Source: Rhodospirillaceae bacterium (lineage in GTDB: Bacteria; Pseudomonadota; Alphaproteobacteria; DSM-16000; Inquilinaceae). From it: a stretch of DNA of 64,000 nt. The stretch covers positions 62,001 to 126,000 of the forward strand of contig JACKIG010000011.1 of NCBI GenBank assembly GCA_020638595.1, read 5' to 3'. Under the pieces are notes generated by a model. That model did not search any database and was not told the DNA's origin. It saw nothing but the letters and a program-made list of their open reading frames with translations. Position numbers and translations under genes: made by a program. Of this stretch, positions 16,739 to 26,488 are shown in pieces. Positions within the stretch are counted from its first letter, which is position 1. Every line of letters begins with the position of its first letter.

Positions 16739-19585
16739 TCAGTCGAGCAGCCGCTGCCACCACCCGCGCCGCGGCCTGTCGGGTGGTACGTTGACCATGT
16801 GGCCCGGATGCGCATCGCGGCCGTCGTCGTCGTCACCTCCGGCCTGGTCGTCCTCGTGCCGGTCGTCGGTCGCAGCCTCCTCCGGCACAGGCTCGTCGGC
16901 TGCGGGCTCCTCCACTGACGCGGTCGGCTGCTCTTCGGTCGCGGGTTCGGCGGCCGGGGGGCTGTCCTGGGGCTCCTCCGGCGGCAGCTCCGCCCAGACG
17001 TCGTCTTGCGCGGCAGCGATGGCCTCGGGCGGGGAAGGCTCCTCAGCCTCAACCGTGGGGGAGTCGGCCGGGGCCGGCTCTTCCGCCTCCGTGGCGGCGG
17101 TATCGGCGGCGTCGGGTGCGGACCGGTCCCAGGCATCGGGTCCGGCGGCGGGCTGTTCGGACCATGGCGCGTCCTCGTCGGACTCCTGGGCCGTGAACGC
17201 CTCGTCATCCGTTCCGTCGCCCTCGGCCTCCTCGGTGTCGGCTGCCGCGTCCTCGCCATCCGCCAGGTCGTCGGCGCCGCCATCGACGCCGTCCACCCGC
17301 TGGCCGTTCCGCCGCCGACCGCCGCGCTTGCCACGCCGGCGGCGCTTCTTCGGCTTGTCGTCATCGCTGCCGTCGGCCGCTTCGGCCGCCGGGGCGGGCG
17401 CCTCATCCTCCTCCACCGGCGGGGCAGGCGCTTCGGCCTCGGCCGGCGGCTCCTGCGTGTCGCGCCGGCGTGAGCGGCGTGCACGTTTCGGGCGGGCCCG
17501 GGTTTCGGCGGCGGGTGCACCCTCGTCGGCGGCCGCTTCTTCGGCCGCCTCGGCGGCCAGCGCGTCGTCCGTTTCCGCCATCAGCTTGGCGAAATCGATG
17601 ACCGGCGGGGGCTCTTCGCCGGGGGCACGCGGCGTTCGCCGCTCCAGATGGAAATCGGGGCGGATCAGGCTGTCGTCACGGTCGATATAGACCCGTATGT
17701 CATAACGGCTTTCGATGTCCGCCAGCGCCTCACGCTTCTGGTTCAGCACGTACAGGGCGACGTCGGTGGGCACGCGTACGGTCAGTTCGGCCGCCCGGCG
17801 GCGCAGGCCTTCTTCCTCGATCGATCGCAGCAGCCGAAGCGTGGACGACCCGATCGACCGCAACTGGCCGGTACCGGCGCAGGATGGGCAGACCTCGAAA
17901 TGGGTTTCCGCCAAGCTTGGGCGCAGGCGCTGGCGCGACATCTCCATCAATCCGAACGGGCTGATGCGGCCCACCTGGATGCGGGCGCGGTCGGTGCGCA
18001 ACGCCTCTTTCAGCTTCCGCTCGACGATGGCGATATGCCGGTCGTCCTCCATGTCGATGAAGTCGATGACGATCAGCCCGGCCAGGTCGCGCAGGCGCAG
18101 CTGGCGCGCGATCTCTTCCGCCGCCTCGACATTCGTGCGATAGGCGGTTTCCTCGATGTTGCGCTCGCGCGTCGACCGGCCGGAGTTGACGTCAATGGCA
18201 ACCAGCGCTTCGGTGGGGTTGATGACGATATACCCGCCGGAGCGCAGCTGTACGCTGGGGCTGTGCATGGCATCGATCTGGCTTTCCACCTGGAAGCGGT
18301 GGAACAGCGGGATCGTCTCGTCCTTGTAGAGCTTCACCTTCTTGGCGTGGCTCGGCATCAGCATCCGCATGAAATCCTTGGCCACGCGGTAGCTATCTTC
18401 GCCGGCCACCAGGATCTCGTCGATGTCCTTCGAATAGAGATCGCGCTCCGCCCGCTTGATCAGGTTCGCCTCTTCATGGATCAGCGTCGGCGCGGTGGAG
18501 GTCAGCGTCAGTTCGCGGATCGAATCCCACAGCCGCAAGAGGTAGTCCAGGTCGCGCTTGATCTCCGCCTTCGTGCGTTCCAGCCCCGCCGTGCGCAGGA
18601 TCACGGCCATGCCCTCCGGCACCTCCAGGGCGTCGAGGATCGCCTTCATCCGCTTGCGTTCTTTGGGATTGCTGATCTTGCGCGAGATGCCGCCGCCGCG
18701 CGGGGTATTGGGCATCAGCACGCAATACCGGCCGGCCAGCGACAGATAGGTCGTCAGGGCCGCGCCCTTGTTGCCGCGTTCCTCCTTCGTCACCTGCACC
18801 AGCATGATCTGCCGGCGCTTGATGACTTCCTGGATCTTGTAGGTACGGCGGGGATAGCGCGGGCGGCTGGACGCTTCCTCCTCGACATCGTCGCCGCCGA
18901 CGGTTTCGACACCGCCACCACTGCCGGCATCCGCGTCGGCGGTGGCGTGCGCGCCGTCATCGTCGTCGCCTGCCGGGTCGCCCTGCTCCTGCGGCTCCGC
19001 ATCGCGTGGATCGCCGGCGGCTTCCGCCCCGTCACCGTCGCCGGCGGTCTCGGCCCCCTCGGCGAAGGCCGCCCCGTCGTCGTCCTGCGAGGCCCCGGCG
19101 GCATCGTCCGGGCCGGACGGTTCGTCGCCCTCATCGATGCCCGGTGGCGGCGGCTCGCCCTGTCCGCCGGCCGCCGGCGGCGCCTCGTCGTCGTCCGCAT
19201 CGCGGTCCAGCGCTGCGGGGCGCTGGCCCCGGCCGCCGTGGGACGGTCCGCTGTCGACCTCGTCGACGGAGCCGTCGACGTCCAGATCGCGCGACGACTG
19301 ACGCGCTGCGTCGGCCATCAGGGATTCGCGATCGGCGACGGGGATCCGGTAGTAGTCGGGATGGATTTCCGAAAATGCGAGAAATCCGTGGCGGTTGCCG
19401 CCGTATTCAACGAAGGCCGCCTGCAACGACGGCTCCACACGCGTGACCTTGGCCAGGTAGATATTGCCCTTCAGCTGTGCCTTGGCCGCGCTCTCGAAGT
19501 CCAGCTCCTCCAATCGGGTTCCATTCAGGACCACCACCCTTGTCTCTTCGGGGTGGCTGGCGTCCACCAACATCCTTTTTGCCAT
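16739..19585 (-). CDS. rne: Ribonuclease E/G (RNase E type)
   Basis: Endoribonuclease that starts mRNA decay and matures rRNA/tRNA, 948 aa from ATG 19585 (MAKRMLVDAS). The S1 domain begins at about residue 38 but is interrupted by an acidic, low-complexity insert at about 98-240 before resuming at RRTYKIQEVIKRRQ. Metal-binding aspartates lie in LVAIDVNSGRS and LIVIDFIDMED. The zinc-link is CPSCAGTG. The C-terminal part (about 660-948) is disordered, with Arg-rich patches (RRSRRR, KKRRRRGKRGGRRR) and acidic stretches expected to bind RNA and degradosome partners. The next gene, dgoA, lies 18 bp downstream. Confidence 0.96.
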   Translation of the reverse strand: MAKRMLVDASHPEETRVVVLNGTRLEELDFESAAKAQLKGNIYLAKVTRVEPSLQAAFVEYGGNRHGFLAFSEIHPDYYRIPVADRESLMADAARQSSRDLDVDGSVDEVDSGPSHGGRGQRPAALDRDADDDEAPPAAGGQGEPPPPGIDEGDEPSGPDDAAGASQDDDGAAFAEGAETAGDGDGAEAAGDPRDAEPQEQGDPAGDDDDGAHATADADAGSGGGVETVGGDDVEEEASSRPRYPRRTYKIQEVIKRRQIMLVQVTKEERGNKGAALTTYLSLAGRYCVLMPNTPRGGGISRKISNPKERKRMKAILDALEVPEGMAVILRTAGLERTKAEIKRDLDYLLRLWDSIRELTLTSTAPTLIHEEANLIKRAERDLYSKDIDEILVAGEDSYRVAKDFMRMLMPSHAKKVKLYKDETIPLFHRFQVESQIDAMHSPSVQLRSGGYIVINPTEALVAIDVNSGRSTRERNIEETAYRTNVEAAEEIARQLRLRDLAGLIVIDFIDMEDDRHIAIVERKLKEALRTDRARIQVGRISPFGLMEMSRQRLRPSLAETHFEVCPSCAGTGQLRSIGSSTLRLLRSIEEEGLRRRAAELTVRVPTDVALYVLNQKREALADIESRYDIRVYIDRDDSLIRPDFHLERRTPRAPGEEPPPVIDFAKLMAETDDALAAEAAEEAAADEGAPAAETRARPKRARRSRRRDTQEPPAEAEAPAPPVEEDEAPAPAAEAADGSDDDKPKKRRRRGKRGGRRRNGQRVDGVDGGADDLADGEDAAADTEEAEGDGTDDEAFTAQESDEDAPWSEQPAAGPDAWDRSAPDAADTAATEAEEPAPADSPTVEAEEPSPPEAIAAAQDDVWAELPPEEPQDSPPAAEPATEEQPTASVEEPAADEPVPEEAATDDRHEDDQAGGDDDDGRDAHPGHMVNVPPDRPRRGWWQRLLD

Positions 19586-20141
19586 TGTTCGTCCCCAAGA
19601 GACGAGCCGACCACCACCGCGCGACATACGGGGTGGCGGCGCGTCTTCGGCATGTGTCGAAGTCAACGGCGCTGGCCGAACCCCTCACCGTCGGCGCTCC
19701 AGGAGCGGCCATCGAGGGCGAGGAACACCAGCACTCCGTGGCCGCCCCCGTTTCAAGGGAGCTGCCCGACTTCGTTAATCCCAAGTTCGCTTCCGCGCCC
19801 GCCTGTCACGGCACGGGGAAGGGCGGTGCAAGAAGAAACGTCCGTCCCGCAGTGCTGAACACATGCTCCCCGCCGCGCAGCGCTCTCAATCACTGCCGCC
19901 AGTGGACGGTCATTCCCCTCGATTTGCCCCCTATCGCCCCCTGCAATCCGGCGAACGCGTGGTGTCGCCCAAATAACTTAGCGATGACATCATGCGCATA
20001 CAATCACTCTGTCCCCGGGCCACGATTGCTGCCGGTTTCGGGCGATGCCGCGCCGCCATATCAGACGGGATCTCATGTTTTTCGTTGAGCCCGTTGATTC
20101 GAAGTGATTATTGTGGCGGTTCATTCGGTCGGGACGATGGC
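19586..20141. other. rne/amidase divergent intergenic region
   Basis: A 556-bp stretch with no supportable coding frame. It must hold the rne promoter and a potentially long rne leader; in several bacteria RNase E limits its own synthesis by acting on such a leader, but I cannot identify a specific fold. The right-hand end holds a candidate promoter for the amidase gene (separate entry). Confidence 0.5.
20085..20114 (+). promoter_or_regulatory. Candidate sigma-70 promoter of the amidase gene
   Basis: TTGAGC at 20085-20090 and TATTGT at 20109-20114 are separated by 18 bp and lie 28 bp before ATG 20142, in a locally AT-richer patch. The match is moderate and is offered as a candidate. Confidence 0.35.
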
Positions 20142-21395
20142 ATGGGACCGCTTCGGCGACTGCTGATAGCCACGGTGATGGCTCTGGCGATGGCTGCGCC
20201 GGCCGGGTCGCAGGCTGTTGCCGTCGCCCAGTCGGTGCAGGTGCAGCCGCCGTCGGCGGCGATCATCGACATCCGCATCGGCGACCATACCGACAAGACG
20301 CGCTTCGTCCTGGAGATGACGGACCCGCGCGATTTCGTGCTGCACGCCGAAACCGATCCCCGGCGGCTGATCCTGGATTTCGCCGACCTGACCTGGGCGC
20401 GGGCGCCGGCATTGCCGCTGCCCGGCGCCGGGCTGATCAGCGACCAGCACTGCCTGCCGGCCGATGGGGGCGGGGTGCGCTGCCTGCTGGCGCTGGCAGC
20501 ACCGGTCAGGGTGCGCGACGTCTTCTACCTGCCGGCGACCTCCAGCGTTCCTTTCCGCTTCGTCCTGGACCTGGAGGAGGCGGACGAGGCCGCGTTCGAG
20601 GAACTGGTGTCCCATCCGGTACGGGCGGAGCTGCAGTCCGACCCCGTTCCGGTCACGTTGAGCGTGCCGCTTCCGCCCCATCGGCCGCGCCCCGACCGGC
20701 CGCTGATTGCGATCGATGCCGGGCACGGCGGCGCGGACCCCGGTGCGATCGGGGTCAGCGGCATTTTCGAGAAGGGCGTGACGCTGGCGGTGGCCCTGCG
20801 GCTTCGCGCCGTGCTGGAAGCGACGGGGCGCTACGACGTGTTCCTGACGCGCGAGGGGGACGAATACCTGCGCCTGCGCGAACGGGTGCGCCTGGCGCGG
20901 ATGGCCGGGGCGGACCTGTTCATCAGCCTGCATGCCGACAGCCTGGAACATGACCACGTGCTGCGCGGCGCGTCGGTCTATACCCTGTCGGACACGGCCA
21001 GCAGCCAGGAAGCCGCCCTCTTGGCCGCGCGGGAGAACCGGGCCGACGCCCTGGTCGACGTGGCGCTGGATCCGGACGACGACATGATGGCGTCGATCCT
21101 GATCGACCTGTCCCAGCGGCTGACGCGGAACGAATCCAGCATGCTGGCGGAGCTGATGGTCACGCATCTGGGCGAGGCGACGTTGCTGATGCCGCACCAG
21201 ACGCACCGCCAGGCGGGATTCGCCGTGCTGAAAGCCCCCGACGTTCCGTCGGTGCTGATCGAGATGGGATACCTGTCCAACGCGGAAGACGAGGCGTTGC
21301 TGGCGTCGGACGAACACCAGGCTGCCTTGGCAGAGGCGATGGCCAGGGCCATTGAAAGCTATTTCTCTTGGCTGGATGGCTTGCAGCGGTCCTGA
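20142..21395 (+). CDS. amiC: N-acetylmuramoyl-L-alanine amidase (AMIN plus Amidase_3)
   Basis: Zinc peptidoglycan amidase, 417 aa, that cuts the bond between MurNAc and L-Ala during septum splitting. ATG 20142 starts a signal peptide (LLIATVMALAMAAPAGSQA). An AMIN domain covers about residues 35-150 (IIDIRIGDHTDKTRFVLEM) and the Amidase_3 domain about 190-410. Zn ligands are His in IDAGHGGADPG, Glu in GIFEKGV and His in FISLHADS; the catalytic Glu is in VLIEMGYLSN. The order amidase - PBP1A - prfB is conserved in Alphaproteobacteria, which supports a housekeeping role. Confidence 0.94.
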   Translation: MGPLRRLLIATVMALAMAAPAGSQAVAVAQSVQVQPPSAAIIDIRIGDHTDKTRFVLEMTDPRDFVLHAETDPRRLILDFADLTWARAPALPLPGAGLISDQHCLPADGGGVRCLLALAAPVRVRDVFYLPATSSVPFRFVLDLEEADEAAFEELVSHPVRAELQSDPVPVTLSVPLPPHRPRPDRPLIAIDAGHGGADPGAIGVSGIFEKGVTLAVALRLRAVLEATGRYDVFLTREGDEYLRLRERVRLARMAGADLFISLHADSLEHDHVLRGASVYTLSDTASSQEAALLAARENRADALVDVALDPDDDMMASILIDLSQRLTRNESSMLAELMVTHLGEATLLMPHQTHRQAGFAVLKAPDVPSVLIEMGYLSNAEDEALLASDEHQAALAEAMARAIESYFSWLDGLQRS

Positions 21396-21583
21396 CGCGC
21401 CGTCTGGGCGCCCTTCGCAGGCCGCATTTGCCTGATGGGATGGATGTGCTGAAACTGTTCCGTCCGCAGCTGCCCGATCGCAAGCGATGTCGCCGGGGAA
21501 CCGGCGCTGAGAGATGGACGAGCGCGGATTGGCGGCGCGGTGCCGTGGGCGCCCGCAGCCCGGCGATACGATCAGGAGGTTCG

Positions 21584-24061
21584 ATGCGACTGCTGGGATG
21601 GATCGCCTCGTCGCTCGCCCTGCTGGCGGTGCTGGCGGGCCTCGGCGTGTATGGCGCCTTTCTCTATTATGCCCGGGACCTGCCGGATACGGCCCAGCTC
21701 GCCAACTACGATCCGCGCGTGACCACGCGGCTTTACGCCGGCGACGGACGGATGATCGCGGAGTACGCGGTCGAGAATCGCCTGTTCGTGCCGATCGCGA
21801 CGATTCCGGAGCATGTGCGCCAGGCCTTCATTTCGGCGGAGGACCAGCACTTCTACGAACATTCCGGCATCGATTTCACCGGCGTCGTGCGGGCCGCCGT
21901 CACCAATCTGCGCAACATCGGCGGCGACCAGCGGCTGGTCGGGGCGTCCACCATTACCCAGCAGGTGGCCAAGAACTTCCTGCTTACCAACGAGGTCTCG
22001 TTCGCCCGCAAGATCCGCGAGGCCATCCTGGCGATGCGCATCGAACAGGCATTCGCGAAGGACGAGATCCTCGAGCTCTACCTGAACGAGATCTATCTGG
22101 GTCGCAACTCGTACGGCGTAGCGGCGGCGGCGCTGAACTATTTCAACCGGTCGCTGCCGGAGCTGACGTTGGCGGAGGCGGCGTTCCTGGCGGCCCTGCC
22201 CAAGGCGCCGAACAACTACAACCCCACCCAGCGCCCCGAACAGGCGGTGGCCCGGCGCAACTACGTGCTGGAGCGGATGCTGGAGGACGGGGCGATCACC
22301 GCGGAGGCGATGATCGAAGCCAGTGCCGAGCCGCTGGAAGTCTATGACCACGACGAGACGGAGCTGGTAGAGGCCGACTATTTCGCTGAGGAGGTGCGGC
22401 GCGAGCTGCAGCGCCTGTACGGCGACGACATCCTGTACGGCGGCGGGCTGACGGTCCGCACCACGGTCGACCCGCGCTTGCAGGAAATCGCCGACCGGTC
22501 GCTGCGCCAGGGGCTGATCGACTATGACCGCCGCCATGGCTGGCGGGGGCCGGTGGCTGAGCTCGCCAGCTTCGATGACTGGCCGGCGCAGCTGGAGGCG
22601 GTGGAGGTCCCGCCCGGCGGCGGCGACTGGCATCTGGCGGTGGTGCTGGAGGTCTATCCGGATGCCGTCCGCATCGGCTTCACCGACCGCCAGCAGGGAA
22701 TGATCCCGCTGGAGGAGATGACCTGGGCGCGTCCCCAGCTGGCCCGCCAGAGGGTCGGCGCCGTGCCGCGGTCGGCCGACGACGTGGTCGACCTGCGCGA
22801 CGTCGTCTGGGTGGAGGCCCTGGACGGGCGGCAGACGCCACCGTCGGTCAGCCCGGGTACGCCCGTGGATGACAGCGGCGCGGCGCGGGCGCTGCCGCGC
22901 TTCGGCTTGCGCCAGCTTCCGGAGGTGCAGGGCGCACTGGTGGCCATGGACCCCCATACCGGCCGCGTCCTGGCGATGAGCGGGGGCTTCAGCTATTCGA
23001 TCAGCGAGTTCAACCGTGCGACCCAGGCCCGACGCCAGCCGGGTTCGGCCATCAAGCCGTTCGTCTACCTGGCGGCCCTGGAAATGGATCACGCGCCGCC
23101 GATCACGCCGGCGACCTTGATCCTGGACACGCCGCTGGCGGTCGACCTGGGACCCGGCGCCGGGTGGTGGCGGCCCGACAACTACGGGCACGATTTCCTG
23201 GGGCCGCAGCCGCTGCGCGTCGGCATCGAACGATCGCGCAATATCATGACGGTGCGCCTGCTGCTGGAAATCGGGCTGGAGCCGGTGCGCGATCTCACGC
23301 GCACCTTCGGCGTCTACGAGGACATGGACCTGATGTACTCCATGGCGCTGGGCGCCGGCGAGACGACGCCGCTGGCCCTGACCAACGGCTACGCGATGAT
23401 CGCCAACGGCGGGCGGCGCATCCGCCCCGTCTTCATCGACAGGATCCAGGACCGCCACGGCCGCACGATCTATCCCGTGGACCACAGCACCTGCGAGGGA
23501 TGCCAGCAGGTCGCGTGGCAGGGCCAGGCTGCGCCGGAGCTGCCGGACACCCGCGAACAGGTCGCCGACCCCGCGGCGACCTATCAGATGGTGTCGATGC
23601 TGGAGGGGGTGGTCCAGCGCGGCACGGGACGACGGCTTGCCTCCCTGGGGCTGCCGCTGGCCGGCAAGACCGGCACCACCAACGAGTCGCGCGATGCGTG
23701 GTTCGTCGGGTTCTCGCCCGACCTGGTCGTGGGCACGTTTGTCGGGTTCGACACCCCGCGCAGTCTCGGCGAAAGCGAGACGGGCGGGGGCAGTGCCGCG
23801 CCGATCTTCGGCGCCTTCATGGCCGAGGCACTGGAAGGCCAGGACGTGCCGCCCTTCCGGATCCCGCCGGAGGTCAGCCTGGTGCGCATCAACCCGGAGA
23901 CCGGGGCGCCGGCCGCCCCGGGGGATCCTGCGATCCTGGAAGCCTTCCGCGCGGGGACGGAGCCGACGACGACATCCATGCTGGAATCCGATCCGGAGCG
24001 GGAAGAGGCGCTGATCGAATCGACCCTGTCCCCCACCACCGGGACCGGCGGGCTTTACTAA
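21584..24061 (+). CDS. mrcA: Penicillin-binding protein 1A (bifunctional glycosyltransferase/transpeptidase)
   Basis: Class A PBP that polymerises and crosslinks peptidoglycan, 825 aa. ATG 21584 has AGGAGG at 21575-21580. One N-terminal membrane anchor (residues about 4-28) is followed by the GT51 domain with catalytic Glu86 in SAEDQHFYEHSG, GASTITQQVAKN and EIYLGRNSYGV. The transpeptidase domain carries SAIK in RQPGSAIKPFVYL, SRN in IERSRNIM and KTG in LAGKTGTTNESRDAW. An OB-like inter-domain lies around residues 300-430. It follows the amidase gene by 188 bp. Confidence 0.96.
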   Translation: MRLLGWIASSLALLAVLAGLGVYGAFLYYARDLPDTAQLANYDPRVTTRLYAGDGRMIAEYAVENRLFVPIATIPEHVRQAFISAEDQHFYEHSGIDFTGVVRAAVTNLRNIGGDQRLVGASTITQQVAKNFLLTNEVSFARKIREAILAMRIEQAFAKDEILELYLNEIYLGRNSYGVAAAALNYFNRSLPELTLAEAAFLAALPKAPNNYNPTQRPEQAVARRNYVLERMLEDGAITAEAMIEASAEPLEVYDHDETELVEADYFAEEVRRELQRLYGDDILYGGGLTVRTTVDPRLQEIADRSLRQGLIDYDRRHGWRGPVAELASFDDWPAQLEAVEVPPGGGDWHLAVVLEVYPDAVRIGFTDRQQGMIPLEEMTWARPQLARQRVGAVPRSADDVVDLRDVVWVEALDGRQTPPSVSPGTPVDDSGAARALPRFGLRQLPEVQGALVAMDPHTGRVLAMSGGFSYSISEFNRATQARRQPGSAIKPFVYLAALEMDHAPPITPATLILDTPLAVDLGPGAGWWRPDNYGHDFLGPQPLRVGIERSRNIMTVRLLLEIGLEPVRDLTRTFGVYEDMDLMYSMALGAGETTPLALTNGYAMIANGGRRIRPVFIDRIQDRHGRTIYPVDHSTCEGCQQVAWQGQAAPELPDTREQVADPAATYQMVSMLEGVVQRGTGRRLASLGLPLAGKTGTTNESRDAWFVGFSPDLVVGTFVGFDTPRSLGESETGGGSAAPIFGAFMAEALEGQDVPPFRIPPEVSLVRINPETGAPAAPGDPAILEAFRAGTEPTTTSMLESDPEREEALIESTLSPTTGTGGLY

Positions 24062-24149
24062 TCGCAAGCCCCGTCATACATCCCCAGGGCAGGTGCGGCC
24101 CGGTCGCACCCCGTCCGGGGCCGTCCGTGCCCCTTCAGAGGACAGTGAC

Positions 24150-25275
24150 ATGCGTGCAGAAACCCAAGCGGTCGTCCATGACATCCAGCAGTCGTTGGCA
24201 CTGCTGAGGAGGTCTCTTTGACTTCGACGCGGCGACGAAGCGGCTCGAGGATCTGAATACCGCGGCTGAGGATCCCGCGCTCTGGGACAATCCCGGCCAG
24301 GCCCAGGCCGTGTTGAAGGAACGAACCCGCCTGGAGCAGGCGCTGACCGGCTTTCGCGAACTGACCGGTGCGCTGGACGACGCGACGACCCTGCATGAGC
24401 TGGGCGAGGCGGAGGACGACGCCGACGCTGTCGCCGAGGCCGAGGCTGCGCTTCAGGCCCTTCTGGCGCGCGTGTCCAAGAAGCAGCTGGAAAGCATGCT
24501 GTCGGGCGAAGCCGACGCCAACGACTGCTATCTGGAGGTCAACGCCGGCGCCGGCGGCACGGAGGCGCAGGACTGGGCCGAAATGCTGCTGCGCATGTAT
24601 GTGCGGTGGAGCGAGTCGCACGGCTACAAGGTCGAGTGGCTGGAAGAAAGCGCTGGCGAAGAAGCCGGCATCAAGTCGGCGACGGTGGAGATCAAGGGTC
24701 CCAACGCCTATGGCTGGCTGAAGGCCGAGACGGGCGTGCACCGCCTGGTGCGCATCAGCCCCTTCGACAGCCAGGCGCGGCGTCACACCAGCTTCGCCTC
24801 GGTGTCGGTGTCACCGGTGATCGACGAGAGCATCGACATCGAGGTGGAAGAGAAGGACCTGCGCATCGACACCTACCGGGCGTCCGGCGCCGGCGGCCAG
24901 CATGTCAACAAGACCGACAGCGCCATCCGCATCACCCATATCCCCACCGGCATCGTCGTGCAGTGCCAGAACGACCGCTCGCAACACCGCAACCGTGCCC
25001 AGGCCTATGCGATGTTGCGCGCCCGCCTCTATGAGGCCGAACTGAAACGCCGTGAGGAGGAGGCGCAGGCGTCGGCGCAGGAGAAGAGCGACATCGGCTG
25101 GGGCCACCAGATCCGCAGCTATGTGTTGCAGCCCTACCAGATGGTGAAGGACCTGCGCACCAGCGTCGAAAAGGGCAACGCCCAGGGCGTGCTGGACGGC
25201 GATATCGACGCCTTTCTGGAGGCCGCGCTGGCCGCGAAGGTAACGGGCCAGCGGCCGAGCGCGTCGACGCAGTAG
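24150..25275 (+). CDS. prfB: Peptide chain release factor 2, programmed +1 frameshift
   Basis: RF2, which ends translation at UGA/UAA. The gene starts at ATG 24150, reads 23 codons to CTT (24216-24218) and meets an in-frame TGA at 24219-24221. Skipping T24219 gives the frame 24220-25275, so the product is 374 aa. The E. coli-type signal is intact: an internal Shine-Dalgarno AGGAGG at 24207-24212, a 3-nt spacer, then CTTTGAC. The anticodon-reading SPF tripeptide is at about 203-205 and the GGQ catalytic motif at about 248-250 (GAGGQHVNKTDSA). RF2 level therefore controls its own synthesis. The gene is convergent with the DUF455 gene, 9 bp away. Confidence 0.97.
24207..24222 (+). promoter_or_regulatory. 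prfB programmed +1 frameshift signal
   Basis: The internal Shine-Dalgarno AGGAGG (24207-24212), three spacer bases and the slippery CTT-TGA-C (24216-24222) reproduce the known RF2 autoregulatory element with its canonical spacing. When RF2 is scarce, slow decoding of UGA lets the peptidyl-tRNA slip +1 onto TTT. Confidence 0.95.
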
Positions 25276-25284
25276 GACCGTCGT

Positions 25285-26106
25285 TCAGCCGGGCGGCGTA
25301 CGGTCGGCCAGCGGCAGGTACAGTTCCGGCCCCATGCCGGCGGCGGCCCGGGCATCGGCGTTGAACGGCGGCTTCACCGCACCGGGGGCGTGCCGCCGTG
25401 CCAGGGCCTGCCAGGTGTCGACCGGCGGCAGGCCGCGCCGGTCACACGCGTACAGGAACCAGCGATGACCGGCGGCCACATGGCCGATCTCGTCATCAAG
25501 GATGGTTTGCAGGACGTCGGCGGAGGCGTCGTCCCCCGCCCGCCGCAGGGCCGCGATCATCGGCGGGGTCACGTCCAGACCCCGCGCCTCGAACACCATC
25601 GGCACGATGGCAAGGCGGGCCACCAGATCGCCGCGGGTGTCGGTGGCGGCCTGCCAGAGCCCGTCATGGGCCGGCAGGTCGCCGTACGCGCAGCCATAGT
25701 CCTTGAGGCGTGCGCTCACCATCTCGAAATGCCGGGCCTCGTCGTCGGCAACCTGCAACCAGTCGGCGAAGAAGGCGGCTGGCAGGTCGACGCCGGCCCG
25801 GTCCGGGTCGGAAAACCGGGCGATGATGTCGGCGGCCAGGTCGATGGCGTTCAGTTCGATATGGGCGACGGCGTGCAGCAGGGCAGCCCGCCCGGCGGCG
25901 GTGGGACGGCGCTTCGGCATTTCCCGCGGCGGGCGCAGGACCGGCCGCGGTGGACGGGCAGGGCGGTCCGGTGGGTCCGTCCGGCCGATGCGACGGATAT
26001 GGCCGCCCGCCCAGGCTGCGGCGATGCCCCGCGCCATGGTGGCCTTGGCGGCGGGGTCGGCCGTGCGCAGAACCGCATCAGCACCTTCGGCGATCGAAGC
26101 GAGCAT
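25285..26106 (-). CDS. DUF455 ferritin-like protein
   Basis: A 273-aa helical protein of the DUF455 ferritin-like family. Carboxylate/His pairs expected for a diiron site are visible: HIELNAIDL, DDEARHFEM and DDEIGHVAAGHRWF. The biochemical role of this family is not established; a redox or hydroxylase function is only inferred from the fold. I chose ATG 26106; ATG 26163 in the same frame would add 19 residues. It is convergent with prfB, a pairing I cannot link to function. Confidence 0.85.
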   Translation of the reverse strand: MLASIAEGADAVLRTADPAAKATMARGIAAAWAGGHIRRIGRTDPPDRPARPPRPVLRPPREMPKRRPTAAGRAALLHAVAHIELNAIDLAADIIARFSDPDRAGVDLPAAFFADWLQVADDEARHFEMVSARLKDYGCAYGDLPAHDGLWQAATDTRGDLVARLAIVPMVFEARGLDVTPPMIAALRRAGDDASADVLQTILDDEIGHVAAGHRWFLYACDRRGLPPVDTWQALARRHAPGAVKPPFNADARAAAGMGPELYLPLADRTPPG

Positions 26107-26163
26107 GGGGGTCAACCGGGAGCGTCCTGAAGCGTCGCCAATGGCTGCCGGATCGCCCGGCAT

Positions 26164-26488
26164 GTAAGGGGGCTGTCGCCGGATGCAGCCCGGGTCCGGG
26201 GCGGCGTGCCGAAGGGGCCGGGTGCAAATGCACCGAGGCGGAGGCCGCTGTTGCGACCTCCGCCACGATGCATAAGCGAATCATCCCTAAACCTGAGCCG
26301 CGTTTGCGCGACGTTGCCCGCCAGTCTCCGCCACGTGTCCTCACGGGGCGCGAGCCGGGGGTTCTTGTGTTCGGCGAGGCCGTCGCCCCAATGAAGCGCC
26401 CAAACTGCTCGGGCGACGGCCCCGTGTTACCCGGACCGGCGCGTCCCCCAACGGCCGGCCCGGGATCTCGTCAAAGCCCTTGCGAGCC
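26164..26488. other. Intergenic region with long-stem inverted repeat
   Basis: A gene-free stretch of 325 bp between the start of the DUF455 gene and the end of aceA. It contains a perfect 11-bp inverted repeat, GGCCGTCGCCC at 26378-26388 and GGGCGACGGCC at 26411-26421, with a 22-nt loop. It lies about 70-110 bp past the aceA stop and could be a transcript 3' end, but neither side has a T-run. Nothing else is visible. Confidence 0.45.

Noticed and set aside
17648..19858. A 736-codon plus-strand frame across rne
   Set aside because: It lies antisense to RNase E, whose catalytic and zinc-link motifs are clear.
24062..24149. prfB read as a normal gene starting near 24310
   Set aside because: The ATG at 24150, the internal Shine-Dalgarno and CTTTGAC show the frameshifted full-length gene.
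26378..26421. Long-stem inverted repeat downstream of aceA taken as an intrinsic terminator
   Set aside because: The loop is 22 nt and no T-run follows on either strand, so I recorded it only as an inverted repeat.
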